From Desulfobacula sp964636495 (lineage in GTDB: Bacteria > Desulfobacterota > Desulfobacteria > Desulfobacterales > Desulfobacteraceae): a stretch of DNA of 44,726 bases. The translations under genes were made by a program, and so were the position numbers. The stretch covers positions 1 to 44,726 of the forward strand of contig CAZWSL010000026.1 in NCBI GenBank assembly GCA_964636495.1, given 5' to 3'. Position 1 is the stretch's first letter. The number at the start of each line of letters is the position of its first letter. Below are positions 1 to 9,427 of the stretch, in pieces. Under the pieces are notes generated by a model. That model searched no databases. It saw only the letters and a program-made list of their open reading frames with translations, and was not told the origin of the DNA.

Positions 1-177
1 TTTTCCAAATCACCACCTCAGACTTTAATAACGGCATACTTAGAATCCGTTTCAAACTAAAAAGATGAAACCGTTTGTGTGAATCTCAGATACTGATGAT
101 GTCATCGGACATCTGGATAAAAAAGATATTACTGCTTTAAAAATGACGGTATAAGCTTAACTTCAGGTGCACAATAC
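1..177. other. No recognisable gene
   Basis: All frames are broken by stops and I recognise no protein or RNA. It lies just upstream of the decayed rhodanese copy and may be its old promoter region or more decayed sequence. Confidence 0.4.
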
Positions 178-591
178 CTGAGGAGGGTCAGTTGTTATCA
201 TCTTCATTGTTTAAAATGGAAAGATTTGATATACTGGCCGCAGCTTCAAATGAAGCTAAAAACAGACCGATTACCGCTTATTGAACCGAAAAGAGGTGAG
301 TATCCTTATTCAAACGGCAGTTGCCGCTAATCGCTTACGTTTAAAGTATACTGAATATATAATGGAGAAATAGAGGATTGGCTTAAATCAGGATATAATC
401 CAGAGAGTATAGAACAGCTTTCCAAGCATGAATTAAAATTAATAACGACAGATACACTCCTGAAGAAAACAGAAAAGAGGAGAACTGCTGGATTGCCATG
501 ACAATGAAGATATCCCTATATTGCAGGGCTGCTTAAATCCGGCATGAGGGAGTGGATCAAATACAGATACCCTGTTAAATATAAAAAATAG
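178..591 (+). pseudogene. Decayed copy of the selenocysteine-type rhodanese gene
   Basis: This is a degraded duplicate of the rhodanese gene at 41757-42584 on the other strand. Shared landmarks are the ribosome-site region (about 178-186), the end of the signal peptide and MERFDIL (from 216), the stretch reading DWLKSGY, and the C-terminal GMREWIK. About 49 codons are missing between MERFDIL and the active-site loop, a frameshift follows the loop, and most of the second rhodanese domain is deleted. Both in-frame TGA codons of the intact gene are present (282-284 and 297-299) with the same 15-base spacing. The remnant ends with TAG two bases before the next reading frame, the same junction as in the intact pair. 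It cannot make a functional protein. Confidence 0.8.
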
Positions 592-593
592 AG

Positions 594-2329
594 ATGATTT
601 TGATACGTCTCAATTCAATAAAAAACAGGCAGTATGTTGTCATGATATTATTCCTGATACTCCTTTTTGCAGGAGCGTTAAATATTTTTTTCTATATTGT
701 AGTGGAATCATCTGAACAGCAATTAATGAAAGCTGTCAGTTTAGAAAAATCTTTTGCATATATTCTTGTTCAAGAAATCAATTCATTTAAAAGCCCCTCT
801 GAATACACAGACATTATTAATAAACACTCTGCCTTACATCGGAATTTTGTTGATATCCTGTCCGACACAGAAGATGAATACATTACTGAGAGACTGGAGT
901 ATTCTGAAAAGTACTTTTATACCAACATGGAGGCTAAATACCTTACAAACAGTGTAAACAGATCTTTCAGAGAATTAACGAACAGCATCCGGTATATTCA
1001 CGAGCACCACATTGTATATATCAAGAATCTGATGCAGGATGGATTGACTCAAATGGATTTTTTAAGAGACAAAAAATTCTATCGAACTTCTGATGGATCA
1101 TATTCTGAAATTGACATCGGAAAAACGGCCTCTTTAATGCAGGCTTCTATGTTGGATATTGTATGGCTTTTCAATGAAGCAGAACAAAAATTTGATTTAG
1201 CTGAAATCAAACAAAAATTTTCACAAAAAATAGAACAGCTAAACGACCTGATCAATGCGTTTGAGAGTTATGCCCTTGATACCCAGAATGGTATTTTGGT
1301 CGAAGACCTTTTAAGAACATCCCGGCAACTTGTCACTTCGTTTTCAGATTTTCTGGAAATCGAAAATAACAAAGGCCGCTACACCAGACTGCGTGAAGAA
1401 AAAACGAACACACTCATGCAATTATTTCAACATAAAAATGAAGAATTTGCTCAGACAAATAGCAGAATCAAACAGACAATCAAAATCCTGCAGTTTATAT
1501 CCTTTATACTGGCAATACTCATTACCTCTGTCATCATAGTGTTTGGGAAAAAGACAGAAGATGAGATTTAAAAAACAGTTGGGGAAACCCTGAAAACCCA
1601 GAAAAATGTCTCATACCCAATCCCATTGGATAAAAATCTTTCCATTGATTTTAAGATTATTTTTAAGGCTCTAAATGTAATGAGCAATAAGATAAAATCC
1701 AATGTTCAGCAGGTCGAGAAAGACGAACAACAATATCGTCTGCTTGTTGAAAATCAGACAGATCGATACTAATGGACTTCTGAGTTTAACAAACGACATC
1801 CTTGACACAAGCAAGCTTGAACTGGGTACACTGAAAATTGAAAACAGTCTGTTCAGTCTGGATATACTGATGGAAGAGATCTGTCAAAAAATGGAGTCAA
1901 AAATTCAGAAAAAATCTTAGGCTTTCAATTGATATAGACCCAGCCATATCAGAACCATTAACAGGTGATCCGTTTAGATTGAGGCAGGTTATTGTTAATC
2001 TTGTCAGCAATGCCATCAGAGCCATGAACAAAGGCTGTATAACCATACGGACCAGGCCATTAAAAGATAAAGAACAGCTTCTGTTCTCAGTAGAAGACAC
2101 AGGAATCGGTATTCCAGAAGATCGCTTAAATCAAATTTTTGAACCACTCACTAAAACAGATAATTCTTTCACTTGCCGATTAGGAGAGAGTGGACTGGGC
2201 ACAACCATTTCCAGAGAATTAGTGAAATTGATGGGCAGACGGATCTGGGTAGAAAGTACTCCTGGAAAAGGGAGTGCATTTCATTTTACCATTAAAACAG
2301 TGATACCGGACCCGGCTTTGAAAAAATGA
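594..2329 (+). pseudogene. Decayed copy of the hybrid histidine kinase
   Basis: This is a broken duplicate of the kinase at 38086-41754. The first 325 codons (594-1571) are open and encode the whole sensor part: a membrane helix near residues 15-36, a helical extracytoplasmic domain, and a second helix near 300-320. A TGA... no: a TAA stop at 1569-1571 interrupts the frame, after which similarity continues to about 1760 (LVENQTD). A deletion of roughly 290 codons then removes both PAS domains and the phospho-acceptor His region and joins directly to GLLSLTNDI. The ATPase domain remains recognisable (SNAIRAM, VEDTGIGIP, GLGTTIS) but is crossed by another stop near 1918. The frame ends at 2329 where a run of A is two bases shorter than in the intact gene. 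Receiver and HPt domains are absent. The isolated sensor portion could still be translated. Confidence 0.85.
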
Positions 2330-2351
2330 TATACTATTGACTTTACATAAC

Positions 2352-2389
2352 CCATGACTGCACATGGATGAATTCATATGCAGTCATGG
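2352..2389. repeat. Perfect 11-bp inverted repeat between convergent units
   Basis: CCATGACTGCA is followed 16 bases later by its exact complement TGCAGTCATGG. It lies between the decayed kinase (+) and the end of the receptor gene (-), where a bidirectional terminator would be expected. The flanks are only moderately T-rich, so terminator function is inferred from position. Confidence 0.4.
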
Positions 2390-2453
2390 AAATTTTATAT
2401 TTCTCTCACAATGTCCCAAAATTCATATAAAAACACCTCTTCAAATAACCAGA

Positions 2454-4547
2454 TTAAAAGCTGTAGCTCAGCCCAAATTCAAAAGATGCTCCGTTCTGAA
2501 CATAATAATAATTTTTGGGTTCACCATTGGCACCGGTCAACTGGCCGGATGCATTTGATACATATTCAAGGGGCTCATCAAAAATATTTTTTCCCAGCAG
2601 CCATATTTTCCAGTGATTCCAAGTATAAGAGATTCTTGCATCAAATGTGGTTTTTGCCGGATATTCCAGACGATTCAAATAATCAATATACCGCTTTCCC
2701 ATATAATTCATATCCAGGCTGAATTTGAGGCCCTGGACCGGATAAAGATCCATACCCAGAAATCCAGTGAATTCCGGTACCCAGTAGATCTGTTTTCCGG
2801 TTATATCGGCATCCCGAACCCGTGTATTGGATGGATGAAGATAACTGGATGCCGTGCCTGAGGTCCATTTTATATCCTGGTATGCACCGGCTAAACGATA
2901 ACCCAGAAAGGCATTCAGCCTGCCGTCCATTTCCAGTTCCAGCCCTTTTGCTTCTGCATTTCCTATATTCCCCTGACCGCGATAGGTATTTCCTTCATAA
3001 ACCGATCCAAACTTATCCCTATACTCAGAAAAATAGGCAGTGGCATTAACGTTAAGAAAACTGCCCATCACATGTTTATAGCCAATTTCATAGGAGGCTA
3101 CCTCTTCTGGCTTAAGATTTTCAACCGGATTAAGCGTCCCTCCTTTTTCAACAGCCCATGCATAATATCTCGGTGTAGGAAACCAGTAATTCCTGCCCGC
3201 AGAAACATAGATATTCCCTTGACTGCCGAAATGATAAGACGGCGCCATAAAATAACTGTACATGATCCGATCCTGATCAACAATCGTGGGGACCTTATCT
3301 TTCAGATCAACTTCCGCATAATCCAGGCGGCCTCCGATTTTAATTCCCCATTGATCCTGGAAAAGAAAATCATTATCCCAGAAAATACCATAGAGTTTTT
3401 CCCAGAGATCAAAATTGTATTTATCTGTATTTTTTCCCGGATCATTTGGGTAAACTCTGCTTACTCTATTATCAATATTTTCATAGTTCAATCCGATTGA
3501 AGGGGTGTAACTTGTGGTGCCAATATCAAAGTGATGTCCACCAGACACTGTAAAGGCATATGTATCCTGTTTTGAATCTTCATGATAAATACCGGCAGGT
3601 TTATCATAAAGATCCTTTAAGCGTTTAAATGATTCATCATACCCGGTCCAGGAGAGAGACGAATCAAGGAATTTACTTTCGTCTCTGTGGGAAAATTCAA
3701 GGGCAAAGATTGTATTTTTCTGTTCTTCCTCATTGTGCCAGATTAAATCAGAGTCGGTTTCGCTTTTGGGGAAATGGATGTCCCGGCGATAATTATCCAG
3801 TTGCCATTGCAGTTTTCTAAACCCTTCTGCCGTATTAATATTATAATCAATATGATTAAGTCTTGCACCAAGCCGGGATTGTTCCGTTAAATGAACGCCA
3901 AGACCAGCAAGAACGGACAGCCGGTTTTCTTCTTCCTGTTCATATCCTCCTGTACGATAATTTCCGAGATTTAATGTGTAATCAAACTGATTTTTTGCAC
4001 CATAGATTGAGGCGCTCTCATCGTGAGTATTCCATGAACCACAGGATGCAGACAAATTGCCATGAACACCTTTGTCATCTTTTTTCCTGGTGATGATATT
4101 TATTACCCCCCTTGCAGCACCAGGCCCATAGGTGATACCTGCGGAGCGAAGCACCTCGATACGCTCTATCTGTGAAACCGGAATAAAATTAAATTCACTG
4201 TACCGGTAGTCACCCATTCTCTGGGGAACACCATCTATCAGAATAACCGGACCACCGGACATGGCACTTTTATTTCCCCTAATGGTGACAGACCGGTTTT
4301 TTGTACTGCTTTCAACAACCCCGGGTATTTTGCCCAGGGCATCGACAATATTCTTTGCCCCCATCTCCTCCAGCTCCTCTCCTGTAATAATGGAAAGAGT
4401 GGCAGGTGAATCAACCGCTTTTGTTTTGTTTGTTGATGTGACAACGATTTCAGCCAGTTTATGGGGTGTGTCATTGCCATTTTCGGCAAAAATCAAACCC
4501 GGCAATAAAAAACCTGACAACAATAGAACAACTATACAACGGATCAT
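2454..4547 (-). CDS. btuB: TonB-dependent outer-membrane receptor, probably for cobalamin
   Basis: The 697-residue product has a signal peptide (about 1-21, ending LIFA), a TonB-box-like AEIVVTST shortly after it, a plug domain with ILIDGVPQR and RIEVLRSAG followed by GAARGVINIITRKK, and a beta-barrel ending in the aromatic residue typical of outer-membrane proteins (SYSF). It should bind its substrate at the cell surface and import it using energy passed by TonB. Length and architecture match BtuB-type receptors. Cobalamin specificity rests on the cobalamin riboswitch in its leader and on the btuFCD/TonB operon immediately upstream in the same direction. Corrinoid precursors such as cobinamide are equally possible. 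The ATG lies about 125 bases beyond the leader terminator. Confidence 0.9.
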   Translation of the reverse strand: MIRCIVVLLLSGFLLPGLIFAENGNDTPHKLAEIVVTSTNKTKAVDSPATLSIITGEELEEMGAKNIVDALGKIPGVVESSTKNRSVTIRGNKSAMSGGPVILIDGVPQRMGDYRYSEFNFIPVSQIERIEVLRSAGITYGPGAARGVINIITRKKDDKGVHGNLSASCGSWNTHDESASIYGAKNQFDYTLNLGNYRTGGYEQEEENRLSVLAGLGVHLTEQSRLGARLNHIDYNINTAEGFRKLQWQLDNYRRDIHFPKSETDSDLIWHNEEEQKNTIFALEFSHRDESKFLDSSLSWTGYDESFKRLKDLYDKPAGIYHEDSKQDTYAFTVSGGHHFDIGTTSYTPSIGLNYENIDNRVSRVYPNDPGKNTDKYNFDLWEKLYGIFWDNDFLFQDQWGIKIGGRLDYAEVDLKDKVPTIVDQDRIMYSYFMAPSYHFGSQGNIYVSAGRNYWFPTPRYYAWAVEKGGTLNPVENLKPEEVASYEIGYKHVMGSFLNVNATAYFSEYRDKFGSVYEGNTYRGQGNIGNAEAKGLELEMDGRLNAFLGYRLAGAYQDIKWTSGTASSYLHPSNTRVRDADITGKQIYWVPEFTGFLGMDLYPVQGLKFSLDMNYMGKRYIDYLNRLEYPAKTTFDARISYTWNHWKIWLLGKNIFDEPLEYVSNASGQLTGANGEPKNYYYVQNGASFEFGLSYSF

Positions 4548-4672
4548 TTGAAATTCCTTTCCTAAGCATCTGAAGGCATCAAATCAAAATAAGATTCACG
4601 CCTTACTGCCTAAGTTCAGATCCGGAATATTTTAAGGTAAGCCAATCAAATCAGATATCGATTAAACAACAT

Positions 4673-4713
4673 AAAAAATCCCGGACCACTCTATTAATTA
4701 ATGATCTGGGATT
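4673..4713 (-). terminator. Intrinsic terminator in the btuB leader
   Basis: On the minus strand a hairpin of about 12 bp with one mismatch (AATCCC pairing with GGGATT at its base) is followed directly by six U. It lies between the cobalamin riboswitch and the receptor start codon, so it is the likely expression platform: ligand binding would favour termination. Confidence 0.7.
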
Positions 4714-4781
4714 CCCTGATTTTTCCTCAGATTGTATCTGCCTGTCTCTTGTCCACGGAGAAAGACAACCCCTAACATATT

Positions 4782-4938
4782 CCAGGCAGGTCTTCTGACT
4801 TTCGTGTCATCCTACTTGCTGCGCCTTCCCGGCTTAAAAAGCCAGTGACATCAATACAGCGTTCGTCTCCGATTACAGCGGCGGGCCCGTCCCTGATTCA
4901 CACAGGGTTCCCTATTGTGTCCATTCCTTGACACCTGA
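4782..4938 (-). promoter_or_regulatory. Cobalamin riboswitch upstream of btuB-like gene
   Basis: Read on the minus strand this has the conserved landmarks of the AdoCbl riboswitch in order: a 5' arm with CAGGTGTC, GGGAA, the core GACGGGCCCGCCGCTGTAA, GACGAACGCTG, then GGGAAGGCGCAGCAAGTAGGATGAC, abbreviated here to the recognisable pieces GGGAAGGCG and AGTAGGATGAC, and the terminal AGTCAGAAGACCTGCCTGG. It should bind coenzyme B12 and switch off the receptor gene when cobalamin is plentiful. It starts about 75 bases after the end of the TPR gene. Confidence 0.93.
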
Positions 4939-5013
4939 AATTGAGTAATCTCTTAAAAGATAAAATAAGATAAGTCAACATTAAATTATAAATGATATTA
5001 TATGTCCAATCCT

Positions 5014-6216
5014 TCAATTCGGATTATCTGCGGGAAATCCGCGGGCATAAAATTCTTCCAGCTGTTTGAGTTGTTTTTTTAATTTTATCAGCCCGGTCCT
5101 GGTTTTTTGGAATTCACCGGTTTCAGGTAATGAGGCAAGCCCTCTGTCAATCCAGTTAATGGCGTTTTCAGAATCATGGGCCATGGTAAAGGCGTGTACG
5201 ATTTTTTCAAACATTACGGGATCATGAACACATCTTAACTGTTTCCGGTACAGGGAAGCCGCTTTTTCAGGCACTCCCAAGGATAGGTAGAGATCTGCTG
5301 TAAGTTCCAGCTCATCATGGGTCATGGGAGCTAAAAAGCCATAAATAATCAGAGAAGACAACCCTTTTTTCAGGTTGTTATCTTTTAAGTGAATGTGGGA
5401 CAAAGTCTTCCACCATTTGGGCTCCAGGGGATCTTTTTCAGTCAGTTCTCCGGCATAGGCCAGTGCCTTTGCATCCATATCCAGATTCAGATATTGATGG
5501 AGCAGGATTTCCTGCCATTTTTTCTGCTTCTTATCAGATGAGGGACTTTTTCGGGCAAGTTCCTCAATATACGGGAGGGCCTCTTTGTATCGATCAAGGG
5601 AAAACAGGATATTGACCAGGACCTCTTTCCAGGAGAGTGTCACCTTATCCGGGTGGTCTTCTGAAAGTCTGTTGAACAGGGAAAGGGCCTTTTTGCTGTT
5701 CTGAGACTGAAAATGAGAGATCACTGCACAATAAAGGTGGCCTGCTTTCTGAGGATTTGAATAGTGATATCCTTTTTCAAAAGCCGGTGCGGCCGCCTTA
5801 AAGTTCCCTGCCTCATAACGGCATCTGGCCAGATTCAGCCATGCAGAACCAAAATCGGGTTTTGCCTTCAATGCTGCCCGGTAATATTGAACGGTTTTAT
5901 CCAGAATCTGTTGATTCCTCTCATCTGCATCTTGAAACAGGACAGAATAATAATTTCCCAGAAGAAACGGAAGATAAAAACGATCTGCAATAGAGAGACT
6001 GTTTGATTCAGATTTGCTGATATATTCTTCCAGAATATCGATAGCTTCCTTGATTTTTCCTTTATCAAACAGATTCTGGGCTTTGTTTACACGAATTCCA
6101 GCGGCAAGTGACAGCTGTTCAGATTCTGCTTTCCGGGCTGAATCGGCCAATGGTGGCTCCATAATGAAACTGAAACCCAGGATAATCATATATATCAATA
6201 AAGGTTTTAAATTCAT
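5014..6216 (-). CDS. TPR-repeat lipoprotein-like/periplasmic protein of the TonB2-type system
   Basis: The 400-residue product has an N-terminal hydrophobic segment (about 7-24), then helical repeats of TPR type, for example FDKGKIKEAIDILEEY near 50-65, PDFGSAWLNLARCRYEAGNFKAA near 140-160, and DRYKEALPYIEELA. TPR proteins are regularly found at the end of TtpC-ExbB-ExbD-TonB2 clusters, where they are thought to support the energy-transducing complex; their exact role is unclear. The ATG follows the tonB stop codon without a gap, so the two are surely co-translated. This is the last gene of the nine-gene unit. Confidence 0.8.
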   Translation of the reverse strand: MNLKPLLIYMIILGFSFIMEPPLADSARKAESEQLSLAAGIRVNKAQNLFDKGKIKEAIDILEEYISKSESNSLSIADRFYLPFLLGNYYSVLFQDADERNQQILDKTVQYYRAALKAKPDFGSAWLNLARCRYEAGNFKAAAPAFEKGYHYSNPQKAGHLYCAVISHFQSQNSKKALSLFNRLSEDHPDKVTLSWKEVLVNILFSLDRYKEALPYIEELARKSPSSDKKQKKWQEILLHQYLNLDMDAKALAYAGELTEKDPLEPKWWKTLSHIHLKDNNLKKGLSSLIIYGFLAPMTHDELELTADLYLSLGVPEKAASLYRKQLRCVHDPVMFEKIVHAFTMAHDSENAINWIDRGLASLPETGEFQKTRTGLIKLKKQLKQLEEFYARGFPADNPN

Positions 6217-6918
6217 CTATTCATCCAGTTTAAACCTGATGGTTGTCACAGCCCTGGTTGATACCGGTATCCCTTCAACGGTCGGAGGAGTGAATTTCCA
6301 GCGGGAGACGCAGTTAAGCACGGAATTGTTAAATATCTTTTTCGGTTTTGATTCCAAAATTTTAATATGTTTTACCAAACCTTGTATGGTGACGGTAAAC
6401 TCTACAGTAACAAAGCCTTGAATATCTCTTCGCTGTGCTTTTACCGGATAGATTGGAGGTGTTCTTACCAGAACCGTTAACCCGGTATCGAGCTCTTCAA
6501 TATCATAAATTTCTTTCAAAATGGGTACAGCCATAGAAAAATGCTCTAAAGAAGGCATGACAAGATCCATGGGAGCAGGCGGCAATTCTGGATTGAGTTC
6601 AAATTTCAGCCGGGGTTTCAATAATATTTTTTTTTGTTTCACCCGGACCGGATGTGTCTGCTTGATTTGCTCAACTGATCTGGGTTTAACAATCTTCAAG
6701 GGGGATTTTTCCCGTAGTGGTGGTTCCACCTTTTTTACCCGGATGACCTGGATATGTTTGAGGTCTTCACGTTTTTCCGGGAGTGCGGGGGTTTGCTGGA
6801 TCAATCCCGGCATCAGACCGAAAAGGATGATGTTTAATGCAATGGACCCTGCAAGGGCGATGGCCCATCCCCATATCTTTACAGCAGGTTTGCTGTGATG
6901 TTTGGCGGCTTGAATCAT
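6217..6918 (-). CDS. tonB: TonB energy-transducing protein
   Basis: The 233-residue protein has a short cytoplasmic N-terminus, one membrane helix (about 16-38), a Lys/Pro-rich periplasmic linker (KKVEPPLREKSPLKIVKP region) and a C-terminal TonB domain (about 145-232) with PIYPVKAQRRDIQGFVTVEF and VSRWKFTPP. It should carry proton-motive energy from ExbB/ExbD to outer-membrane receptors, here most obviously the two receptors at 2454-4547 and 13908-15857. Start and stop codons abut exbD and the TPR gene. Confidence 0.93.
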   Translation of the reverse strand: MIQAAKHHSKPAVKIWGWAIALAGSIALNIILFGLMPGLIQQTPALPEKREDLKHIQVIRVKKVEPPLREKSPLKIVKPRSVEQIKQTHPVRVKQKKILLKPRLKFELNPELPPAPMDLVMPSLEHFSMAVPILKEIYDIEELDTGLTVLVRTPPIYPVKAQRRDIQGFVTVEFTVTIQGLVKHIKILESKPKKIFNNSVLNCVSRWKFTPPTVEGIPVSTRAVTTIRFKLDE

Positions 6919-7338
6919 TTATTGAGAAATACCTCTGTTGGCAGCAATGGAAACATTTTCAGCGCCTGCCAGCTTACAGGCATCCATAACATTGATGACC
7001 AATCCGGTCAGGCTTAACTTATCGGCTACAATAACGACGCTGCCGTCGGGATTTTCAGCCAGAGCCCTCTCCACATTGGCCCGGACTGCACGGATATCAA
7101 CCTCACGACGATCAATATGGATGGTGTTTTCTTTTGTAACACCGATCAGAATCGTTGTTTTTGTCTTGCTCACCGCAGTGGATGCTGCAGGCCTGGAAAT
7201 ATCCACACCGGTCTCTTTTAAAAAACTTGTTGTCACCAGAAAAAAAATGAGAAGGATAAACACCATATCGATCAAAGGAGCGATATTGAGTTCCAGATTC
7301 TTTGCATTGGCACGCCGTGCAGCAGTGATATTTAACAT
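6919..7338 (-). CDS. exbD: ExbD/TolR-family biopolymer transport protein
   Basis: The 139-residue protein has one membrane helix near 20-42 containing the family motif around IAPLIDMVFILLIFF, with the Asp that takes part in proton movement, followed by a small periplasmic domain (DGSVVIVADKLSLTGLVINVMDACKLAG region). Length fits ExbD2. It would form the proton channel with the ExbB proteins encoded upstream and drive TonB. Confidence 0.93.
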   Translation of the reverse strand: MLNITAARRANAKNLELNIAPLIDMVFILLIFFLVTTSFLKETGVDISRPAASTAVSKTKTTILIGVTKENTIHIDRREVDIRAVRANVERALAENPDGSVVIVADKLSLTGLVINVMDACKLAGAENVSIAANRGISQ

Positions 7339-7363
7339 TTTATTATTCCCTAATTTTTATCCT

Positions 7364-7963
7364 TTATAAAAACCGCTTGAGATACATTCCCGTAGCAGCA
7401 AGTCTGTATTTTAGATTATTGGCTCTTTTGAATAAAAAACCGCTCATGTATAAACCGGGGATAGAGACCATCAGGCCGGTCTGGGTTGTAATAAGGGCAA
7501 CGGATATACCGCCTGACATGGCCCTGGCATTTCCGGTGCCGAAAATGGTAATGACATCGAATGTCCCCATCATGCCGATGACTGTGCCTAAAAGACCCAG
7601 GAGCGGGGCAATGGCTGCCAGAACCTTTATGACAGCAAGATGGGTGTCCAGGGAAGAAACCAGCCGAACCACGGTTTCATCCAGTATAAAACCATCCAGA
7701 TCCGGGTCAAAGCTTCTGGCAGACAGGAATTCTCTGACCAGAAGAGAGTTGACTCCCTGGTATTTTTCACCGGGCATCTGATTGTGTCTAACCAGTTCAC
7801 CCGCCTTATCCCTGGAAATATTGTTAATATAGAGACGGCGCAGAAACAGCATCCGGTTGATAATGAGCAACCACAGAAAAAAAGAGACAGCAAGGATGGG
7901 TATCATGACAATACCACCTGATCTCATATAGTATTCAATTGAAAATAGAAGTTCCTTAACCAT
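7364..7963 (-). CDS. exbB: ExbB/MotA/TolQ-family proton channel protein
   Basis: The 199-residue protein has a first membrane helix near 15-35 and the conserved pair of C-terminal helices with IAPLLGLLGTVIGMMGTFDVI and SGGISVALITTQTGLMVSIPGL. It lacks the long N-terminal region of its upstream paralogue. In TonB2-type systems a short ExbB2 works together with a TtpC-type ExbB; both are present here. Confidence 0.93.
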   Translation of the reverse strand: MVKELLFSIEYYMRSGGIVMIPILAVSFFLWLLIINRMLFLRRLYINNISRDKAGELVRHNQMPGEKYQGVNSLLVREFLSARSFDPDLDGFILDETVVRLVSSLDTHLAVIKVLAAIAPLLGLLGTVIGMMGTFDVITIFGTGNARAMSGGISVALITTQTGLMVSIPGLYMSGFLFKRANNLKYRLAATGMYLKRFL

Positions 7964-7996
7964 TATAAACCTGCATCCATGGGACCCTTAAAGCGG

Positions 7997-9427
7997 TTAA
8001 TGTTTTGCTGCCCAAGTTTTATAGATCATATTGACAATAGCCACTGATTTTTCCTCCATCCGCGAGATCTGGGTTTCCACGCGGCGGCTGAGCAGGGTAT
8101 GGGCCAGCATGATAGGAATAGCCACAGACAAACCCAGCATGGTGGTGACCAGAGCTTCTGAAATACCGCCTGACATCATCTTTGGATCACCTGTACCATA
8201 ATAGGTGATCACATTAAACGTATTGATCATTCCGGTAACCGTACCCAGAAGCCCTAGGAGCGGGGCAATGGCCGCCAGCATTCCCAGGGTGGATAAAAAC
8301 CGTTCTATGGCTGGTATCTCGCCCAGGATGGCTTCCTGCAGGGCGTTTTCCATTTCAGGCCGTGTTTTATCCTTCATCGCAATTGCAGTAAGCAGTATTT
8401 TAGGAATCAGTTTTTTCTTTTTGTTTTCAAGCATTTTTTTGCAGCTGTCCCAGTCCTCGGCAATGATTTTCTCTCTTATTAATGCCATTAGCTTTTCAGC
8501 GTTCACCCGGCGCATTGCAAAAAAGAAAAACCGTTCTATTAAAATAAGGAGAGCCAATCCCAGGATGGCAAGAATGGGCCAGACAATGGCACCCCCTTTG
8601 GGCACCTGTTCGGTCAAACTGAGCTGGTGGGTAAGCTGCCGGATGGCCCTTCCCTTTGAGATATCCATATACACATCATCATTAAGGCCTTTCAGGTAGG
8701 AGGAGATATTATCCCGGATTCTTGTTGACGGCAAACGGGAGAGGGCAAAGTATCTCTGGCTGGTGTCTGAGTATAAAAGAAACCCGATTTCATTATCAAG
8801 TTTATAGATACCGGTAAAATTTCCGATCAAAAGGAGTTGTGCCATCCGCTCCTTACCTTTCCGGTCCACCATGGGGCCCTGAGTCACAAAGACCTGGCTG
8901 GATGATTCAATTTCTAAAAAGAGTTGATCACACATTATCCCCACATCATCCATGGTCGGGAATTTCTGACCCTGAATGACAGGTTCTAAAAACATATGCC
9001 TGCCGGTTTCAAGGCCGGTTTGAAGGCTTTGCAAGAGGAGTGATTTCAGATCCCTGGCATTGGTCTGGACAAGGCCGCGGAATTCCTGATTGACTGCAGC
9101 GGTTTCATCCAATTCCTGACGAAGTTTTTTCTCTTCGGTTTTCAAGGTGTTGATACGCCCCTGAATTTTTTTATTCTCAGATGTCAGGATTCTTATATCT
9201 GATTTCAATGCTGTAATTGCTTTTTTTAATCGGTTTTTATCATTGATGATTTTCTGGAATTCGGCTTGTGCAAAAGTCTCAGCTGACTCTTTTTCTGCTC
9301 TTGCCTTTTCAAGGAGTTGCTGTTTTTGTTTTTCAACGCTTTGATGAATCGCCCGCATGTCTTTTGCAACAGATGGCTGAGTAATGGTAAAGAGGAAAAA
9401 AATGATCAGTAATAAATATCGCTTCAC
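7997..9427 (-). CDS. TtpC-like long ExbB protein with N-terminal coiled coil
   Basis: The 476-residue product combines a signal peptide (about 1-21), a long coiled coil (about 25-130, rich in Lys, Glu and Leu), a periplasmic domain, and a C-terminal MotA/TolQ/ExbB domain (about 280-470) with IAPLLGLLGTVTGMINTFNVI and SGGISEALVTTMLGLSVAIP. This fusion is the hallmark of TtpC, the extra subunit of TonB2 systems described in Vibrio. The gene overlaps the DUF3450 gene by four bases (ATGA). It probably links the proton channel to the periplasmic accessory proteins. Confidence 0.88.
   Translation of the reverse strand: MKRYLLLIIFFLFTITQPSVAKDMRAIHQSVEKQKQQLLEKARAEKESAETFAQAEFQKIINDKNRLKKAITALKSDIRILTSENKKIQGRINTLKTEEKKLRQELDETAAVNQEFRGLVQTNARDLKSLLLQSLQTGLETGRHMFLEPVIQGQKFPTMDDVGIMCDQLFLEIESSSQVFVTQGPMVDRKGKERMAQLLLIGNFTGIYKLDNEIGFLLYSDTSQRYFALSRLPSTRIRDNISSYLKGLNDDVYMDISKGRAIRQLTHQLSLTEQVPKGGAIVWPILAILGLALLILIERFFFFAMRRVNAEKLMALIREKIIAEDWDSCKKMLENKKKKLIPKILLTAIAMKDKTRPEMENALQEAILGEIPAIERFLSTLGMLAAIAPLLGLLGTVTGMINTFNVITYYGTGDPKMMSGGISEALVTTMLGLSVAIPIMLAHTLLSRRVETQISRMEEKSVAIVNMIYKTWAAKH

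Noticed and set aside
1702..1920. A short plus-strand frame as an independent gene
   Set aside because: It is the ATPase-proximal remnant of the decayed kinase, joined by a deletion.
4261..4551. Plus-strand frame antisense to the receptor start
   Set aside because: It mirrors the signal peptide and plug of the minus-strand receptor and has no ribosome site.
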